Shown here one piece after another: positions 16,077-25,038 of a stretch of 64,000 bases of DNA. The stretch lies in assembly GCA_900542825.1 (NCBI GenBank), contig UQOY01000003.1, forward strand, positions 1 to 64,000. Direction: 5' to 3'. A model generated the notes under the pieces. That model did no database searches and had not been told where the DNA came from. It saw only the letters and a list, made by a program, of their open reading frames with translations. The stretch's first letter is position 1, and each line of letters opens with the position of its first letter. The position numbers and the translations under genes are program-made. This DNA comes from an uncultured Collinsella sp. (GTDB lineage: Bacteria; Actinomycetota; Coriobacteriia; Coriobacteriales; Coriobacteriaceae).

Positions 16077-16863
16077 GCTCTCGCACGTCAAGAAGACCTT
16101 TAACAAGGGCACCGTCACCGAGAAGCGCGCGCTCACCGGCGTCGACCTTACCCTAAATGACGGCGACTTTGTAACCGTGATCGGCGGCAACGGCGCCGGC
16201 AAGTCCACGCTGCTCAACATGATCGCCGGCGTGTACCCGCTCGATTCGGGCGTTATTGAGCTCGACGGCACCGACATCTCGCGCCTGAGCGAGTCTCAGC
16301 GCGCCAAGTACCTGGGCCGCGTGTTTCAGGACCCCATGCGCGGTACCGCTGCCGACATGCAGATTGCCGAGAACTTGGCCCTCGCCAAGCGTCGCGGCCA
16401 GCGTCGCGGCCTTTCGTGGGGCGTCACCAAGGCCGAGAAAGATGAGTACGTTGAGTTGCTCAAGCGCCTGGACCTTGGTCTGGACACGCGTCTCAACGCC
16501 AAGGTCGGCCTGCTCTCGGGTGGCCAGCGCCAGGCACTCACCCTGCTGATGGCCACGCTCACCAGGCCGCGCCTGCTGCTGCTCGACGAGCACACCGCGG
16601 CCCTCGACCCCAAGACGGCCTCTAAGGTGCTTAACCTGACCGAGGAGATCGTCGACGAGAACCACCTGACCACGCTCATGGTCACGCACAACATGAATGA
16701 CGCCATCCGTCTGGGCAACCGTCTGATCATGATGCACGAAGGCCACGTGATCTACGACGTGGCGGGCGATGAGAAGAAGTCGCTCACCGTAGCCGACCTG
16801 CTGCAGAAGTTCGAGGAGGTCTCGGGCGGCGAGCTCGCCAACGACCGCATGCTGCTGAGCTAA
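16069..16863 (+). CDS. ABC transporter ATP-binding protein (TrpZ-like)
   Basis: Cytoplasmic ATPase of 264 residues energising the preceding permease. Walker A is GGNGAGKST (about 40-48), the signature is LSGGQRQALTLLM, Walker B is LLLLDEHTAALD, and the switch His is in VTHNM. I choose the ATG at 16069, with AAGGGGG 9 nt upstream; an ATG three codons earlier is possible. The stop codon overlaps a dispersed hairpin that is repeated, reversed, at the end of rph. Confidence 0.92.
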   Translation: MLKLSHVKKTFNKGTVTEKRALTGVDLTLNDGDFVTVIGGNGAGKSTLLNMIAGVYPLDSGVIELDGTDISRLSESQRAKYLGRVFQDPMRGTAADMQIAENLALAKRRGQRRGLSWGVTKAEKDEYVELLKRLDLGLDTRLNAKVGLLSGGQRQALTLLMATLTRPRLLLLDEHTAALDPKTASKVLNLTEEIVDENHLTTLMVTHNMNDAIRLGNRLIMMHEGHVIYDVAGDEKKSLTVADLLQKFEEVSGGELANDRMLLS

Positions 16864-16902
16864 AACCTGCCAAAAAGGGACAGGTTTATTTTGGCAGGTT
16901 TT
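16862..16902 (+). repeat. stop-codon hairpin H1a (GGGACAG loop)
   Basis: AAAACCTGCCAAAA pairs with TTTTGGCAGGTTTT; the loop contains GGGACAG. The left arm overlaps the TAA of the ABC ATPase gene. Its exact reverse complement occurs at 61636-61675, overlapping the rph stop codon. It probably terminates transcription on either strand. Confidence 0.8.
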
Positions 16903-16917
16903 ATCTGCGCAAACGTC

Positions 16918-16957
16918 AAAACCGCCGCTAAGGGACAGGCGCCCTTGCGGCGGTTTT
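16918..16957. repeat. second hairpin H2 with GGGACAG loop
   Basis: AAAACCGCCGC pairs with GCGGCGGTTTT, with an inner AAGGG/CCCTT stem and a loop that includes GGGACAG. Its stem differs from H1 but the loop motif is shared. Confidence 0.7.
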
Positions 16958-17021
16958 CGCATATTATGTCGATAATCCGATATTCAACCAGACATTCTGG
17001 CTAAGGACTAAGGAAACTGCC

Positions 17022-19046
17022 ATGAAAAGACTCCCCCGCCTTGCGTTAGCCGCCGCGTTGTTTGCCGGCGCGCTCGCAGGCATCCCAAGCCTCGCTTTCG
17101 CGGGGAACCTGCCCGCCGCCATTGACGGCTCCGTGGCCGTCATGCACACCAACGACATCCACGGCAGCTACAAGTACAGCTACAACGCAAGCAAGGGCAC
17201 CGGCACTGTGGGCTTTGATGGGCTGGCGGTTCTCTATAGCGCCCAAAACAGCGCCCCCGATCTTTTGCTCGATGCGGGCGACACCTTCCACGGGCAGTCC
17301 TTCGCCACCATGAGCGAGGGCAAGAGCATCGCCGAGCTCATGGACACCTTCTATGTAGACGGCTACGACGCGACCACGCCGGGCAACCACGACTGGAGCT
17401 ACGGCGCAGACAAGCTCCGCACCATGACCGGCTACAGCACCACCGGCACGCCCTTCGCCATGCTCTGCGCGAACGCAAAGTCTACGAGCGGCGTATGGAG
17501 CTCGAGCATCACGAAGACGCTCGATCGCACCTGGGAGGATAGCGAGGATCATTCCACATTCGACTACAAAATCAAGGTCGGCGTCGTGGGTGCCATGGAT
17601 GAGTCGCTGGGATCCTCGCTGCGCGCGGACCTGGTCGCGGGCACGTCGTTCTCGAGTGCCGCGAACGCCATCAATGCCGAGGCAGAGCAGCTGCGCAGGG
17701 AGGGCTGCGATGTTGTTGTGTGTATCGCGCATACACTCAACGCCAAGACCTTTGCCACGCGGCTCCGTGGCGTCGATGCCCTTATCGCAGGCCACGAGCA
17801 CATCAACCTTAACGAGAAGGTGACGGGAGCCGACGGCAAGACGATCCACGTTGTCGAGGCAGGCAGCGCCTTTGCCGAGGTGGGGCTGCTTTCCATTCCG
17901 TACAAGTACGACACCAATGGCACCGAGACGACCGACGATGACACGGTCACGGTCCCTGCAGACGGCAGCGACGAGAAGCTCTACACCGCCAAGAACGTCA
18001 ACGACCTTTTGGCAGACCCCGACAAGGGCTCCGACTACCAAAGCTGCCTTGAAGCCGTCCGCAACAAGATCAAGCCGCTCGACGAGGCCTTTGAAAACGA
18101 ATCGAACAAGGTGCTCGGCACATCCACCACCAACTATTTCTACGGCGAGGACGCCGCAGGCACGCATGGTTGGGAAATGGTGCGCACCACCGATTTCCGC
18201 CCCAGCAACCCGGGCGACACCACCAAAGCCCAGACCATCGGCCACGTGATTTGCGGCTCCTATCTTGCCTTGACGGGCGCAGACCTCGCTATCGAAAACG
18301 CTGGCGGCATCCGCGGCGGCATCGCGGCGGGCAACGTGACCGCCGGCAACGTCATCGCCATCTCGCCCTACGGCAACACCGTGGAGACCTGGACCATGAC
18401 CGGCGCGGACTTCCTCGCAGCGCTCGAGCACTCGCTACAAATCAGCGACGATTGCAACGACAGCTACGAGCTTCAGAAGGCTTATGTGGCGGCCGGTCAC
18501 ACCGAGCAGGAGGCGCAAGACAAGTACAAGTGGCGCGATGACTCTGGCAGCGTTCTCTCCTTTGGCGGCATCAACGTGACGATTGATTGGACGCAGCCCG
18601 AAGGCAAGCGCATTGTGAGTGCCACGCTCACCAAAGACGGCAGCACGCTCGATCCCACCAAGACCTATACCGTCGCCACCAACAACTACATCATCACCAA
18701 CACAACCGACTTTCCCACCTTTGCACACGCCACCAAGTACACCGAGTGGGGCACGTGCGAGGCGGCGCTGAGGGCGCTGATTGGGCAGAACGGCTGGGAG
18801 AGCAAGATGGCCGGGCTCGCCGGCACCATCGGCTTCGGCTCCGCAGCCGTGGACCCCACGCCCACACCGGCCCCGACGCCTAAGCCCTCGCCTAAGACGG
18901 ACACGACGACCACGAAGGTCATCACCAAGAAGACGACCGGTAAGCTCGCCGCAACGGGAGACCACACGCTGGCAGTAGTTGGCGCGTGCCTTATCGGCGG
19001 CATCATCGTCATCATGCTCGGTATTATTTGGAAGCGTCGACGCTAA
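17022..19046 (+). CDS. cell-wall-anchored 5'-nucleotidase / UshA-like phosphoesterase
   Basis: Secreted metallophosphatase of 674 residues that probably releases phosphate from nucleotides outside the cell. It starts with a signal peptide (LALAAALFAGALAGIPSLAFA). The metal site is spread over MHTNDIHGS, LLDAGDTFHGQ, TTPGNHDWSYG and ALIAGHEHI. The C-terminal nucleotidase domain begins around IENAGGIRGGI. A Pro/Thr-rich stalk (about 608-635) leads to LAATGD, a hydrophobic helix and KRRR, the layout of a sortase substrate with LAATG in place of LPXTG. AAGGA lies 10 nt before the ATG. Confidence 0.9.
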   Translation: MKRLPRLALAAALFAGALAGIPSLAFAGNLPAAIDGSVAVMHTNDIHGSYKYSYNASKGTGTVGFDGLAVLYSAQNSAPDLLLDAGDTFHGQSFATMSEGKSIAELMDTFYVDGYDATTPGNHDWSYGADKLRTMTGYSTTGTPFAMLCANAKSTSGVWSSSITKTLDRTWEDSEDHSTFDYKIKVGVVGAMDESLGSSLRADLVAGTSFSSAANAINAEAEQLRREGCDVVVCIAHTLNAKTFATRLRGVDALIAGHEHINLNEKVTGADGKTIHVVEAGSAFAEVGLLSIPYKYDTNGTETTDDDTVTVPADGSDEKLYTAKNVNDLLADPDKGSDYQSCLEAVRNKIKPLDEAFENESNKVLGTSTTNYFYGEDAAGTHGWEMVRTTDFRPSNPGDTTKAQTIGHVICGSYLALTGADLAIENAGGIRGGIAAGNVTAGNVIAISPYGNTVETWTMTGADFLAALEHSLQISDDCNDSYELQKAYVAAGHTEQEAQDKYKWRDDSGSVLSFGGINVTIDWTQPEGKRIVSATLTKDGSTLDPTKTYTVATNNYIITNTTDFPTFAHATKYTEWGTCEAALRALIGQNGWESKMAGLAGTIGFGSAAVDPTPTPAPTPKPSPKTDTTTTKVITKKTTGKLAATGDHTLAVVGACLIGGIIVIMLGIIWKRRR

Positions 19047-19100
19047 GCTACACTGCCGGGCCTTACAGCCCCGCCGCGTAAACCTTATATCGAGCACAGA

Positions 19101-19132
19101 AGCCCGTCCGAATTTGATCGGACGGGCTTCTT
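19101..19132 (+). terminator. terminator of the nucleotidase gene
   Basis: AGCCCGTCCG pairs with CGGACGGGCT around an 8-nt loop, followed by a short T-rich tail. Confidence 0.8.
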
Positions 19133-19175
19133 GGTGGGTATCATGGTTGAACGATCATTAGGAGGTTTTCCCTAC

Positions 19176-19943
19176 ATGGAATTGTTTGAGCCGATTCTTC
19201 ATTTCTTTGAGCAACGGTGGGTCCACAACATCATCTGGGCCGTCATCTTGGCGATAGGCACCGCCGTCGCCGCCAAGGTCGTATCCAAGACCCTGAACCA
19301 TCTGCTTAACCGAGACGATAACCCGCTTCCGGCATCGAGTATCTTTATCAACATCGCGCGCGCCGTCATCTGGATGATTGGCGGCAGCTTTATCCTCGAC
19401 AACTGTTTTGGCATTAACGCAAACGCGCTCGTCGCCGCTCTTGGCGTCGGCGGCATCGCCATCTCGCTCGGCTTTCAGGACACGTTATCAAACCTTATCG
19501 GCGGCATGCAGGTGACCTTTATGGGCATCATCAAACCCGGCGACAATATCGAGGTCGGCGGCGTATCCGGCGTTGTCCAAGACATCACTTGGCGCCATAC
19601 AACGATTGAGGATGCCTGTGGGCAGACCATCATCGTCCCCAACTCAAATATCTCCAAGAACACGCTCGTGCACCTCATGCCCTTTGGGCGTGTGGCTGTG
19701 CCCGTTGCCGTAAAGGACACGTCCAAGTGGGCTTCCCTTGACGTGCTGGCAGACGAGCTCACGAGCGCAACCAAAACGGCCGTCTCGCCCATCTCGGGCT
19801 TTGACAAGGAGCCCTACGTACTCTTTAGCGAAATCGGCGACTTTGGCATCAAAGGAAAGATCATCTTTATCGTCAGCGACGACAGCACTACTTTCACGGC
19901 AGCCGACGCCTGCATCCGCGCCATCGCCCCCATCATCGCCTAA
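19176..19943 (+). CDS. mscS: small-conductance mechanosensitive channel (MscS family)
   Basis: Membrane channel of 255 residues that opens under hypo-osmotic tension. Three hydrophobic segments occupy about 12-100; the third, ALVAALGVGGIAISLGFQDTLSNLIGG, is the Gly/Ala-rich pore helix TM3. The cytoplasmic beta domain follows with FMGIIKPGDNIEVGGVSGVVQDITWRHT-type residues and IIVPNSNI. I start at 19176, with AGGAGG 11 nt upstream; upstream in-frame starts lie in the terminator. It is monocistronic and ends at a dispersed hairpin. Confidence 0.92.
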   Translation: MELFEPILHFFEQRWVHNIIWAVILAIGTAVAAKVVSKTLNHLLNRDDNPLPASSIFINIARAVIWMIGGSFILDNCFGINANALVAALGVGGIAISLGFQDTLSNLIGGMQVTFMGIIKPGDNIEVGGVSGVVQDITWRHTTIEDACGQTIIVPNSNISKNTLVHLMPFGRVAVPVAVKDTSKWASLDVLADELTSATKTAVSPISGFDKEPYVLFSEIGDFGIKGKIIFIVSDDSTTFTAADACIRAIAPIIA

Positions 19944-19981
19944 ACCACCGCAAAGGGGACAGGCATCTTTGTAGTGGTTTT
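19942..19981 (+). repeat. stop-codon hairpin H3 (GGGGACAG loop)
   Basis: AAACCACCGCAAAG pairs (12 of 14) with CTTTGTAGTGGTTT; the loop contains GGGGACAGG. The left arm overlaps the mscS TAA. A T-rich tail makes a terminator role likely. Confidence 0.7.
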
Positions 19982-20036
19982 CATTCGTGGTACCATGGTT
20001 CATATCGTTGTTTAAACGACTAAGGGAGTAGACACC

Positions 20037-21953
20037 ATGGAAGAGGCCTATCGTCAAGCACGCAAGCGCGGCGAGCAGGGACGCCGTCGCGCCATTAGCC
20101 AAAGCGAGCATCCATACCTTACGGACCTCGATAGCTTGGTTGCTCAGCTCCCCTTAGGTCAGCGAGTGAGCGTCGGCCTGCGGGATATTCCGCTCGAAAT
20201 GGTCGTCGGCACGGTCACCAAAGGCCGTCAGTCCGCCTTTTCATGCAACTTTATGCCCCTGCTGCCGTTTAACACCGAGTTCGCCCGCAAGTGGTCCAAC
20301 CTCTACGACATCCAGGTAACCGAGGGCTATCGCGACCCCATCATCGTCACCGAGTTCATGCATCGGTTCTATGTCCAGGAAGGCAACAAACGCGTCAGTG
20401 TCCTCAAATTCCTGGACGCTCCAACGGTTTCGGCCAGGGTCACCCGTCTCTACCCCGGCACATGGGATTCCGTCGAAAGCCGCCTGTACGGTGAATTCTG
20501 CGCGTTTTGGCGCGTCTGCCCCCTATACGAGATCGAGTTCTCGCGTGAGGGAAGCTACGAGACGCTCGCCAAGATGCTCGGTCAGAACCTTATCGAAAAA
20601 TGGCCGCAGAAAAAGGTCGACTACCTGCGCCACACCTTCCTGCTCTTTAAGCGCGCCTACCTTCGCGCAGGCGGCGACCACCTGGACATTACGCCCGCCG
20701 ACGCCATGCTCGTCTACCTCAATGTGTACAACCAGGACCGCCTACTGGATACGCCGACGGATATCGTCGTAAACCGCCTATGCAAGATTTGGCGCGAGCT
20801 GGTCATTGCCGGCAAAAATGACGAGGACAAGGTCGATCTTGTCGAAGCGCCGAGCGTCGATGAGGAGGAGTCGCCCGCCAAGTCCACCTCCGGCGTGCTC
20901 AACTTCTTTATGGGCAAGACTGTCTATTCGGCGGCCAACCCCCTGCGTATCGCCTTTATCCATGAGTTCCCCTGTGCGGCGTCGAGCTGGGACAGTCTGC
21001 ACGACCAAGGACGTCAGTATCTCGATGAGCACTTTGACGGTATCGTGCGCACCGAGGCGTTCGAGGACTGTCACGATCCGGACGTGTTCTACGCCGCCGT
21101 GGAAACGGCTGTCAAACATGGAGACAGCGTCATCTTCTCGACCTCGCACCGCCTGATGGAATACACGCTCAGAGCTGCCGTTGAGTATCCCCAGGTTCGG
21201 TTCCTTAACTGCTCTATCGGCCTTCCCCACCAAAGCGTTCGTTCGTACTTTGGCAAGATGTACGAGGCCAAGTTCCTCCTGGGCGCCCTTGCCGCCAGCA
21301 TGGCGGACAACCATCGCATCGGCTACCACGCGTCGGTCTTCGCATCCGGCGCGCTCAGCGAGATCAATGCCTTTGCCATCGGCGCCTCGCTGCTCGACCC
21401 CCGCGCGCAAATTATCCTCACCTGGGGCGATGTGCCCGCCGGCGGTCTTGCCGAGGCCATGTGCCGCGAAGGCGTGAGCGTCATGACCGGCGCTGACATG
21501 TCAAAGTCGCTCGAAGACCCCACGGCCTACGGACTCCACCGCCTGGTCGATGGCAAGGTTTCCGGCATCGCCATGCCGGTATGGAACTGGGGCCGTTACT
21601 ACGAGCTCATCGTTCGCAGCCTTCTGCACGGCACGTGGGACGAGACCAGCGATGACAACCAAGTGCGCGCCGTCAACTACTGGTACGGCATGAGCTCCGG
21701 CGTTATCGATATCCGTTACGCTCCGGGCCTACCCTACCAGACGCGCAAACTCGTGCAGTTGCTCCGCAACGGCATTGTCGAGGGATCCATCAACCCCTTT
21801 GGCGGCGAGCTCCACAGCCAGAACGGCGTGGTACAGATCGAGGGCTTCCCTCCGTTGCCGAGCACGCAGATTGTCGAGATGAATTGGCTGGCGGACAACG
21901 TGGTGGGCACCATTCCGCAGCTCGACGATGAGCCGGGAGTTACCGCCCTATGA
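20037..21953 (+). CDS. cytoplasmic BMP-like ligand-binding protein with ParB/sulfiredoxin-like N-domain
   Basis: A 638-residue protein without signal peptide or membrane helix. Residues about 45-130 resemble ParB/Srx nucleotide-binding domains: DIPLEMVVGTV, LLPFNTEF, and the telling FYVQEGNKRVSVLKFL. Residues about 300-630 resemble the basic membrane protein (BMP/Med) family of purine-nucleoside-binding proteins: RIAFIHEFPCAASSWDSLHDQGRQ, FSTSHRLMEYTLRAAVEYP and YHASVFASGALSEINAFAIGA. BMP proteins are normally exported, so a cytoplasmic form suggests intracellular sensing of a nucleoside-like ligand. Its stop overlaps the next start by 4 bp, so the phosphoesterase is a likely partner. Confidence 0.75.
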   Translation: MEEAYRQARKRGEQGRRRAISQSEHPYLTDLDSLVAQLPLGQRVSVGLRDIPLEMVVGTVTKGRQSAFSCNFMPLLPFNTEFARKWSNLYDIQVTEGYRDPIIVTEFMHRFYVQEGNKRVSVLKFLDAPTVSARVTRLYPGTWDSVESRLYGEFCAFWRVCPLYEIEFSREGSYETLAKMLGQNLIEKWPQKKVDYLRHTFLLFKRAYLRAGGDHLDITPADAMLVYLNVYNQDRLLDTPTDIVVNRLCKIWRELVIAGKNDEDKVDLVEAPSVDEEESPAKSTSGVLNFFMGKTVYSAANPLRIAFIHEFPCAASSWDSLHDQGRQYLDEHFDGIVRTEAFEDCHDPDVFYAAVETAVKHGDSVIFSTSHRLMEYTLRAAVEYPQVRFLNCSIGLPHQSVRSYFGKMYEAKFLLGALAASMADNHRIGYHASVFASGALSEINAFAIGASLLDPRAQIILTWGDVPAGGLAEAMCREGVSVMTGADMSKSLEDPTAYGLHRLVDGKVSGIAMPVWNWGRYYELIVRSLLHGTWDETSDDNQVRAVNYWYGMSSGVIDIRYAPGLPYQTRKLVQLLRNGIVEGSINPFGGELHSQNGVVQIEGFPPLPSTQIVEMNWLADNVVGTIPQLDDEPGVTAL

Positions 21954-22660
21954 AGATCCTTGCCATAGCCGATACCGAAGAACGATGCCTTTGGGAGTGC
22001 TTTCGCAAGGAACGCTTTGAGGGTGTCGACCTGATTTTGTCCGCCGGCGATCTGGACCCGGACTATCTTGAGTTTTTGGTCACAGTCATCAACAAACCGC
22101 TCATCTACGTACGCGGCAATCACGATGACCGCTACGCACGTCATGCACCGGGTGGATGTATCTGCGTGGAAGACAGCGTGTACACATACCGAGGGATTCG
22201 CATTGCGGGCCTTGGCGGGTCCATGCGTTATCGCGACGGCGCCAACATGTACACCGAACGCGAGATGTCCAAGCGCATGCGTAAGCTGTCGCGTAAGGTT
22301 AGGATGGTCGGCGGGTGCGACATCCTGCTTACCCATGCACCCGCGGCCGGTATGGGTGATCTGGACGATCTGCCGCATCGAGGGTTTGAGTGCTTTAACA
22401 CGGCGCTTGAGTCCTGGGGGGCCGACTACATGGTACATGGGCATGTACACCAAAGCTACGGTTACGATTTTCAGCGCGAGCGGCAGCATGTGTGTGGAAC
22501 GACAATCATCAACGCCTGCGGCTATACGCAGTTTGAGCTCGACCAGACGCGCTACCCCATCCGTGGCTGGCAGGCAGCCTGGCTCAATTCGCAAACCATG
22601 CGCCGCGAGCTCAAACGCCACGATGCCATCGAGTCCTCAACGGCCAGAACACCCTGGTAA
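21950..22660 (+). CDS. calcineurin-like metallophosphoesterase
   Basis: A 236-residue cytoplasmic phosphoesterase of the YfcE/MJ0936-like class. Metal ligands are visible in ILAIADTEE, LILSAGDLDPDYL, YVRGNHDDRYA, ILLTHAPA and MVHGHVHQSYG. The first motif has DTE rather than the common DxH, a noteworthy change at a metal-binding position. The start overlaps the upstream stop (ATGA), so the two proteins are translationally coupled. The substrate is unknown; a nucleotide or cyclic nucleotide would fit the BMP-like partner. Confidence 0.85.
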   Translation: MKILAIADTEERCLWECFRKERFEGVDLILSAGDLDPDYLEFLVTVINKPLIYVRGNHDDRYARHAPGGCICVEDSVYTYRGIRIAGLGGSMRYRDGANMYTEREMSKRMRKLSRKVRMVGGCDILLTHAPAAGMGDLDDLPHRGFECFNTALESWGADYMVHGHVHQSYGYDFQRERQHVCGTTIINACGYTQFELDQTRYPIRGWQAAWLNSQTMRRELKRHDAIESSTARTPW

Positions 22661-22661
22661 C

Positions 22662-22700
22662 CACCACAAAGGGGAGACCGTCCCCTTTGTGGTGCTTTTG
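22662..22700 (+). terminator. stop-codon hairpin H4, terminator of the phosphoesterase gene
   Basis: CACCACAAAGGGGA pairs perfectly with TCCCCTTTGTGGTG around a 5-nt loop, then CTTTTG. It begins 2 nt after the stop codon and resembles the GGGGACAG hairpins. Confidence 0.8.
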
Positions 22701-22710
22701 ACGCGATAGC

Positions 22711-22750
22711 AAGAAACCCGGTCCTACACGAGGCAGAACCGGGTTTCTTT
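22711..22750. terminator. bidirectional terminator between phosphoesterase gene and rplA
   Basis: AAGAAACCCGG pairs with CCGGGTTTCTT; the arms give a T-rich tail on either strand, serving the convergent genes. Confidence 0.85.
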
Positions 22751-22785
22751 AGCAATGCTTGCTTTGCTCAGACAGTAACTAGCAG

Positions 22786-23493
22786 TTACTCAGCCAGGAA
22801 GTCACGCTGGACAGCGGGATCGACCTTGACGCCAGGGCCCATGGTGGAAGACACGGAGATGGACTTGACGTACTTGCCCTTAGCAGAAGAGGGCTTGACG
22901 CGCAGGATCTCAGTGTACAGGGCAGCATAGTTCTCGACGAGCTGCTGCTCAGAGAAGGACTTCTTGCCCAGGGGCACGTGGCAGATGCCGTAGCGGTCGG
23001 CGCGGTACTCAACGCGGCCAGCCTTAAGCTCGGAGACCATCTTGGCGACGTCCATGGTCACGGTGCCGAGCTTGGGGTTCGGCATGAGGCCACGGGGACC
23101 AAGGATCTTACCGATGCGGCCAACCTTGGCCATCATGTTCGGCGTAGCGATAGCGGCGTCGAAGTTGATCTCGCCCTTCTGGATCTGGGCGACGAGCTCG
23201 TCGGAACCGATGATGTCAGCGCCGGCAGCCTCGGCCTCGCGGGCCTTCTCGCCCTCGGCGAAGACGGCAACACGAACGGTCTTGCCGGTGCCGTGGGGCA
23301 GGGAGATGGAACCACGGATGTTCTGGTCAGCCTTACGAGTATCGATGCCCAGACGGAAGTGGGCCTCGACGGTCTCGTCGAACTTGGCGGTGTCGAGCTC
23401 CTTGATGAGCTTGGCAGCCTGAAGGGGGGTGTAGAGCGTGGCGCGGTCGATCTTCTCGGCAGCGGCGTTATAGCTCTTACCATGCTTAGCCAT
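22786..23493 (-). CDS. rplA: 50S ribosomal protein L1
   Basis: Large-subunit protein at the L1 stalk and a translational repressor of its own mRNA. The 235 residues contain FDETVEAHFRLGID, the RNA-contact segments LPHGTGKTVRVAVFAEG and GKILGPRGLMPNPKLGTV, and the C-terminal VKSISVSSTMGPGVKVD. I start at 23493, where AGGAGG is 8 nt upstream; the ATG two codons earlier would be only 2 nt from it. It follows rplK on the same strand and ends at a strong terminator. Confidence 0.97.
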   Translation of the reverse strand: MAKHGKSYNAAAEKIDRATLYTPLQAAKLIKELDTAKFDETVEAHFRLGIDTRKADQNIRGSISLPHGTGKTVRVAVFAEGEKAREAEAAGADIIGSDELVAQIQKGEINFDAAIATPNMMAKVGRIGKILGPRGLMPNPKLGTVTMDVAKMVSELKAGRVEYRADRYGICHVPLGKKSFSEQQLVENYAALYTEILRVKPSSAKGKYVKSISVSSTMGPGVKVDPAVQRDFLAE

Positions 23494-23610
23494 GTGCATT
23501 ACCTCCTGTGGTTAAACGGGCGTGAGCCCTCCCACATCGTATCGTGTGCCCTATTGCACACATTTAACGGGCGCACCGGTCGGAGCACCCGTCGTTACCA
23601 TAAGAAATCG

Positions 23611-24039
23611 CTACTCAGCGATGGTGACGCCCATGGAACGGGCGGTACCGGCGATGATCTTCTTGGCGGCGTCAATGTCGTTGGCATTGAGGTCCGGCAT
23701 CTTGATCTCGGCGATCTTGGTGAGCTGCTCCTGGGAGAGCTGACCAACCTTATCGGCCTGGGGCTTAGCGGAACCAGACTTGAGGTTCAGCTCCTTCTTG
23801 ATGAGGTGAGCCGCCGGCGGGGTCTTGGTGATGAAGGAGAAGGACTTATCCTCGTAGACAGAGATCTCAACGGGGATGATGTCGCCCTTCTTGTCCTGCG
23901 TCTCGGCGTTAAAGGCCTGGCAGAACTGCATGATGTTCACGCCAGCAGCGCCCAGGGCGGGGCCGACGGGAGGAGCGGGGTTAGCTGCACCAGCAGGAAT
24001 CTGGAGCTTAATGACGTTGGCAACCTTCTTCTCAGCCAT
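23611..24039 (-). CDS. rplK: 50S ribosomal protein L11
   Basis: Binds the GTPase-associated centre of 23S rRNA. The 142 residues show VIKLQIPAGAANPAPPVGPALG, GVNIMQFCQAFNA, the KTPPAAHLIKKEL hinge and the C-terminal AGTARSMGVTI RNA-binding helix. AAAGGA is 6 nt before the ATG at 24039. The 117-bp gap to rplA has no ORF and could hold the L1 autoregulatory site; I see no clear hairpin. Confidence 0.97.
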   Translation of the reverse strand: MAEKKVANVIKLQIPAGAANPAPPVGPALGAAGVNIMQFCQAFNAETQDKKGDIIPVEISVYEDKSFSFITKTPPAAHLIKKELNLKSGSAKPQADKVGQLSQEQLTKIAEIKMPDLNANDIDAAKKIIAGTARSMGVTIAE

Positions 24040-24159
24040 GGTCATTCCTTTCGAATCACGAGTGTGAAGTACTTGCTATATCGTAAGCACGCACGTGTTA
24101 GAAGCACTCCTGAGATGAGCAGTCACAGAAGAAGCACGCTCGCGCGAACGGACGAAAAC

Positions 24160-24696
24160 TTAAGCGATGACAGCGACCTGGTTAAAGTCGAGCTCGACCG
24201 GCGTCTCGCGGCCAAAGATCATCAGCGTGACCTTGAGCTTACCAGCCTCGGTGTTAACCTCGGAGACCTTGCCATCAAAGTCGGTAAGCGGGCCATCGGT
24301 GACGCGGACGGACGTGCCGACCTGAATATCAACCGAGGTGCGCTTGGGCGAATCGCCCTTACCGGGACGACGAGTCATCTTGTTGTACTCGTCGCGGGAA
24401 AGCGGAGCGGGCTTGCCGTTGCCGCCCAGGAAACCGGTGACGCCAGGCGTGTTACGAACACACGTCCAAGCATCGTCATCCATCTCCATGCGGACCAGGA
24501 CATAACCCGGGAAGATCTTGGAATCCTTGGTCTCGCGCTTGCCACCCTCTTTAATCTCGGTGACGCGCTCCATAGGAATCTCGATATCAAAGATACGGTC
24601 CTGCATGCCCATAGTCTCGATGCGATGCTCGAGATCGGACTTAACGCGGTTCTCGTATCCAGAGTAAGTGTGAACGACGTACCAACGCTTAGACAT
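24160..24696 (-). CDS. nusG: transcription termination/antitermination factor NusG
   Basis: RNA polymerase-associated elongation factor of 178 residues. The NGN domain has KRWYVVHTYSGYENRVKSDLEHRIE and KIFPGYVLVRMEMDDDAW. The C-terminal KOW domain has VRVTDGPLTDFDGKVSEVNTEAGKLKV. It begins 3 nt after the secE stop, the classic secE-nusG arrangement. Confidence 0.97.
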   Translation of the reverse strand: MSKRWYVVHTYSGYENRVKSDLEHRIETMGMQDRIFDIEIPMERVTEIKEGGKRETKDSKIFPGYVLVRMEMDDDAWTCVRNTPGVTGFLGGNGKPAPLSRDEYNKMTRRPGKGDSPKRTSVDIQVGTSVRVTDGPLTDFDGKVSEVNTEAGKLKVTLMIFGRETPVELDFNQVAVIA

Positions 24697-24699
24697 GGT

Positions 24700-25038
24700 T
24701 TAGCCCCTCAATCCAGAGAACAGAGCAAGAGCCTCGCCAAAGCCAGCATCGAGCAGAGCGATGACGACGCCGACGACGATCAGAGAAGCGCAAACGACGA
24801 CCGAGTAGTTCACGAGCTCCTTCTTATCGGGCCACGTGACACGCTTCATCTCGGACTTGACCGAGGCGAAATACTTCTTGGTGCGGGCGAAGAAACCAGG
24901 CTTCTCGTTCTTCTTGGACTTCGCAGCCTTCTCGTTCTTCTTGGCAACGGCCTTCTTGGCCTCAACCTTGGAGTTGGCGGCAGCGTTGTTGGCAGACGCC
25001 TGCTGCTGAGCCTTCTTCTTGTTCTTCTTGTTGGCCAT
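24700..25038 (-). CDS. secE: preprotein translocase subunit SecE
   Basis: Essential small subunit of the SecYEG channel. The C-terminal 60 residues carry the family core (FARTKKYFASVKSEMKRVTWPDKKELV) followed by a single membrane helix (SVVVCASLIVVGVVIALLDAG). The first about 50 residues are an unusual Lys/Ala/Asn-rich extension, so the protein (112 aa) is longer than the approximately 60-65 aa minimal form. Similar extensions are found in Actinomycetota. A ribosome site GGAGGT lies 7 nt before the ATG. Confidence 0.95.
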   Translation of the reverse strand: MANKKNKKKAQQQASANNAAANSKVEAKKAVAKKNEKAAKSKKNEKPGFFARTKKYFASVKSEMKRVTWPDKKELVNYSVVVCASLIVVGVVIALLDAGFGEALALFSGLRG

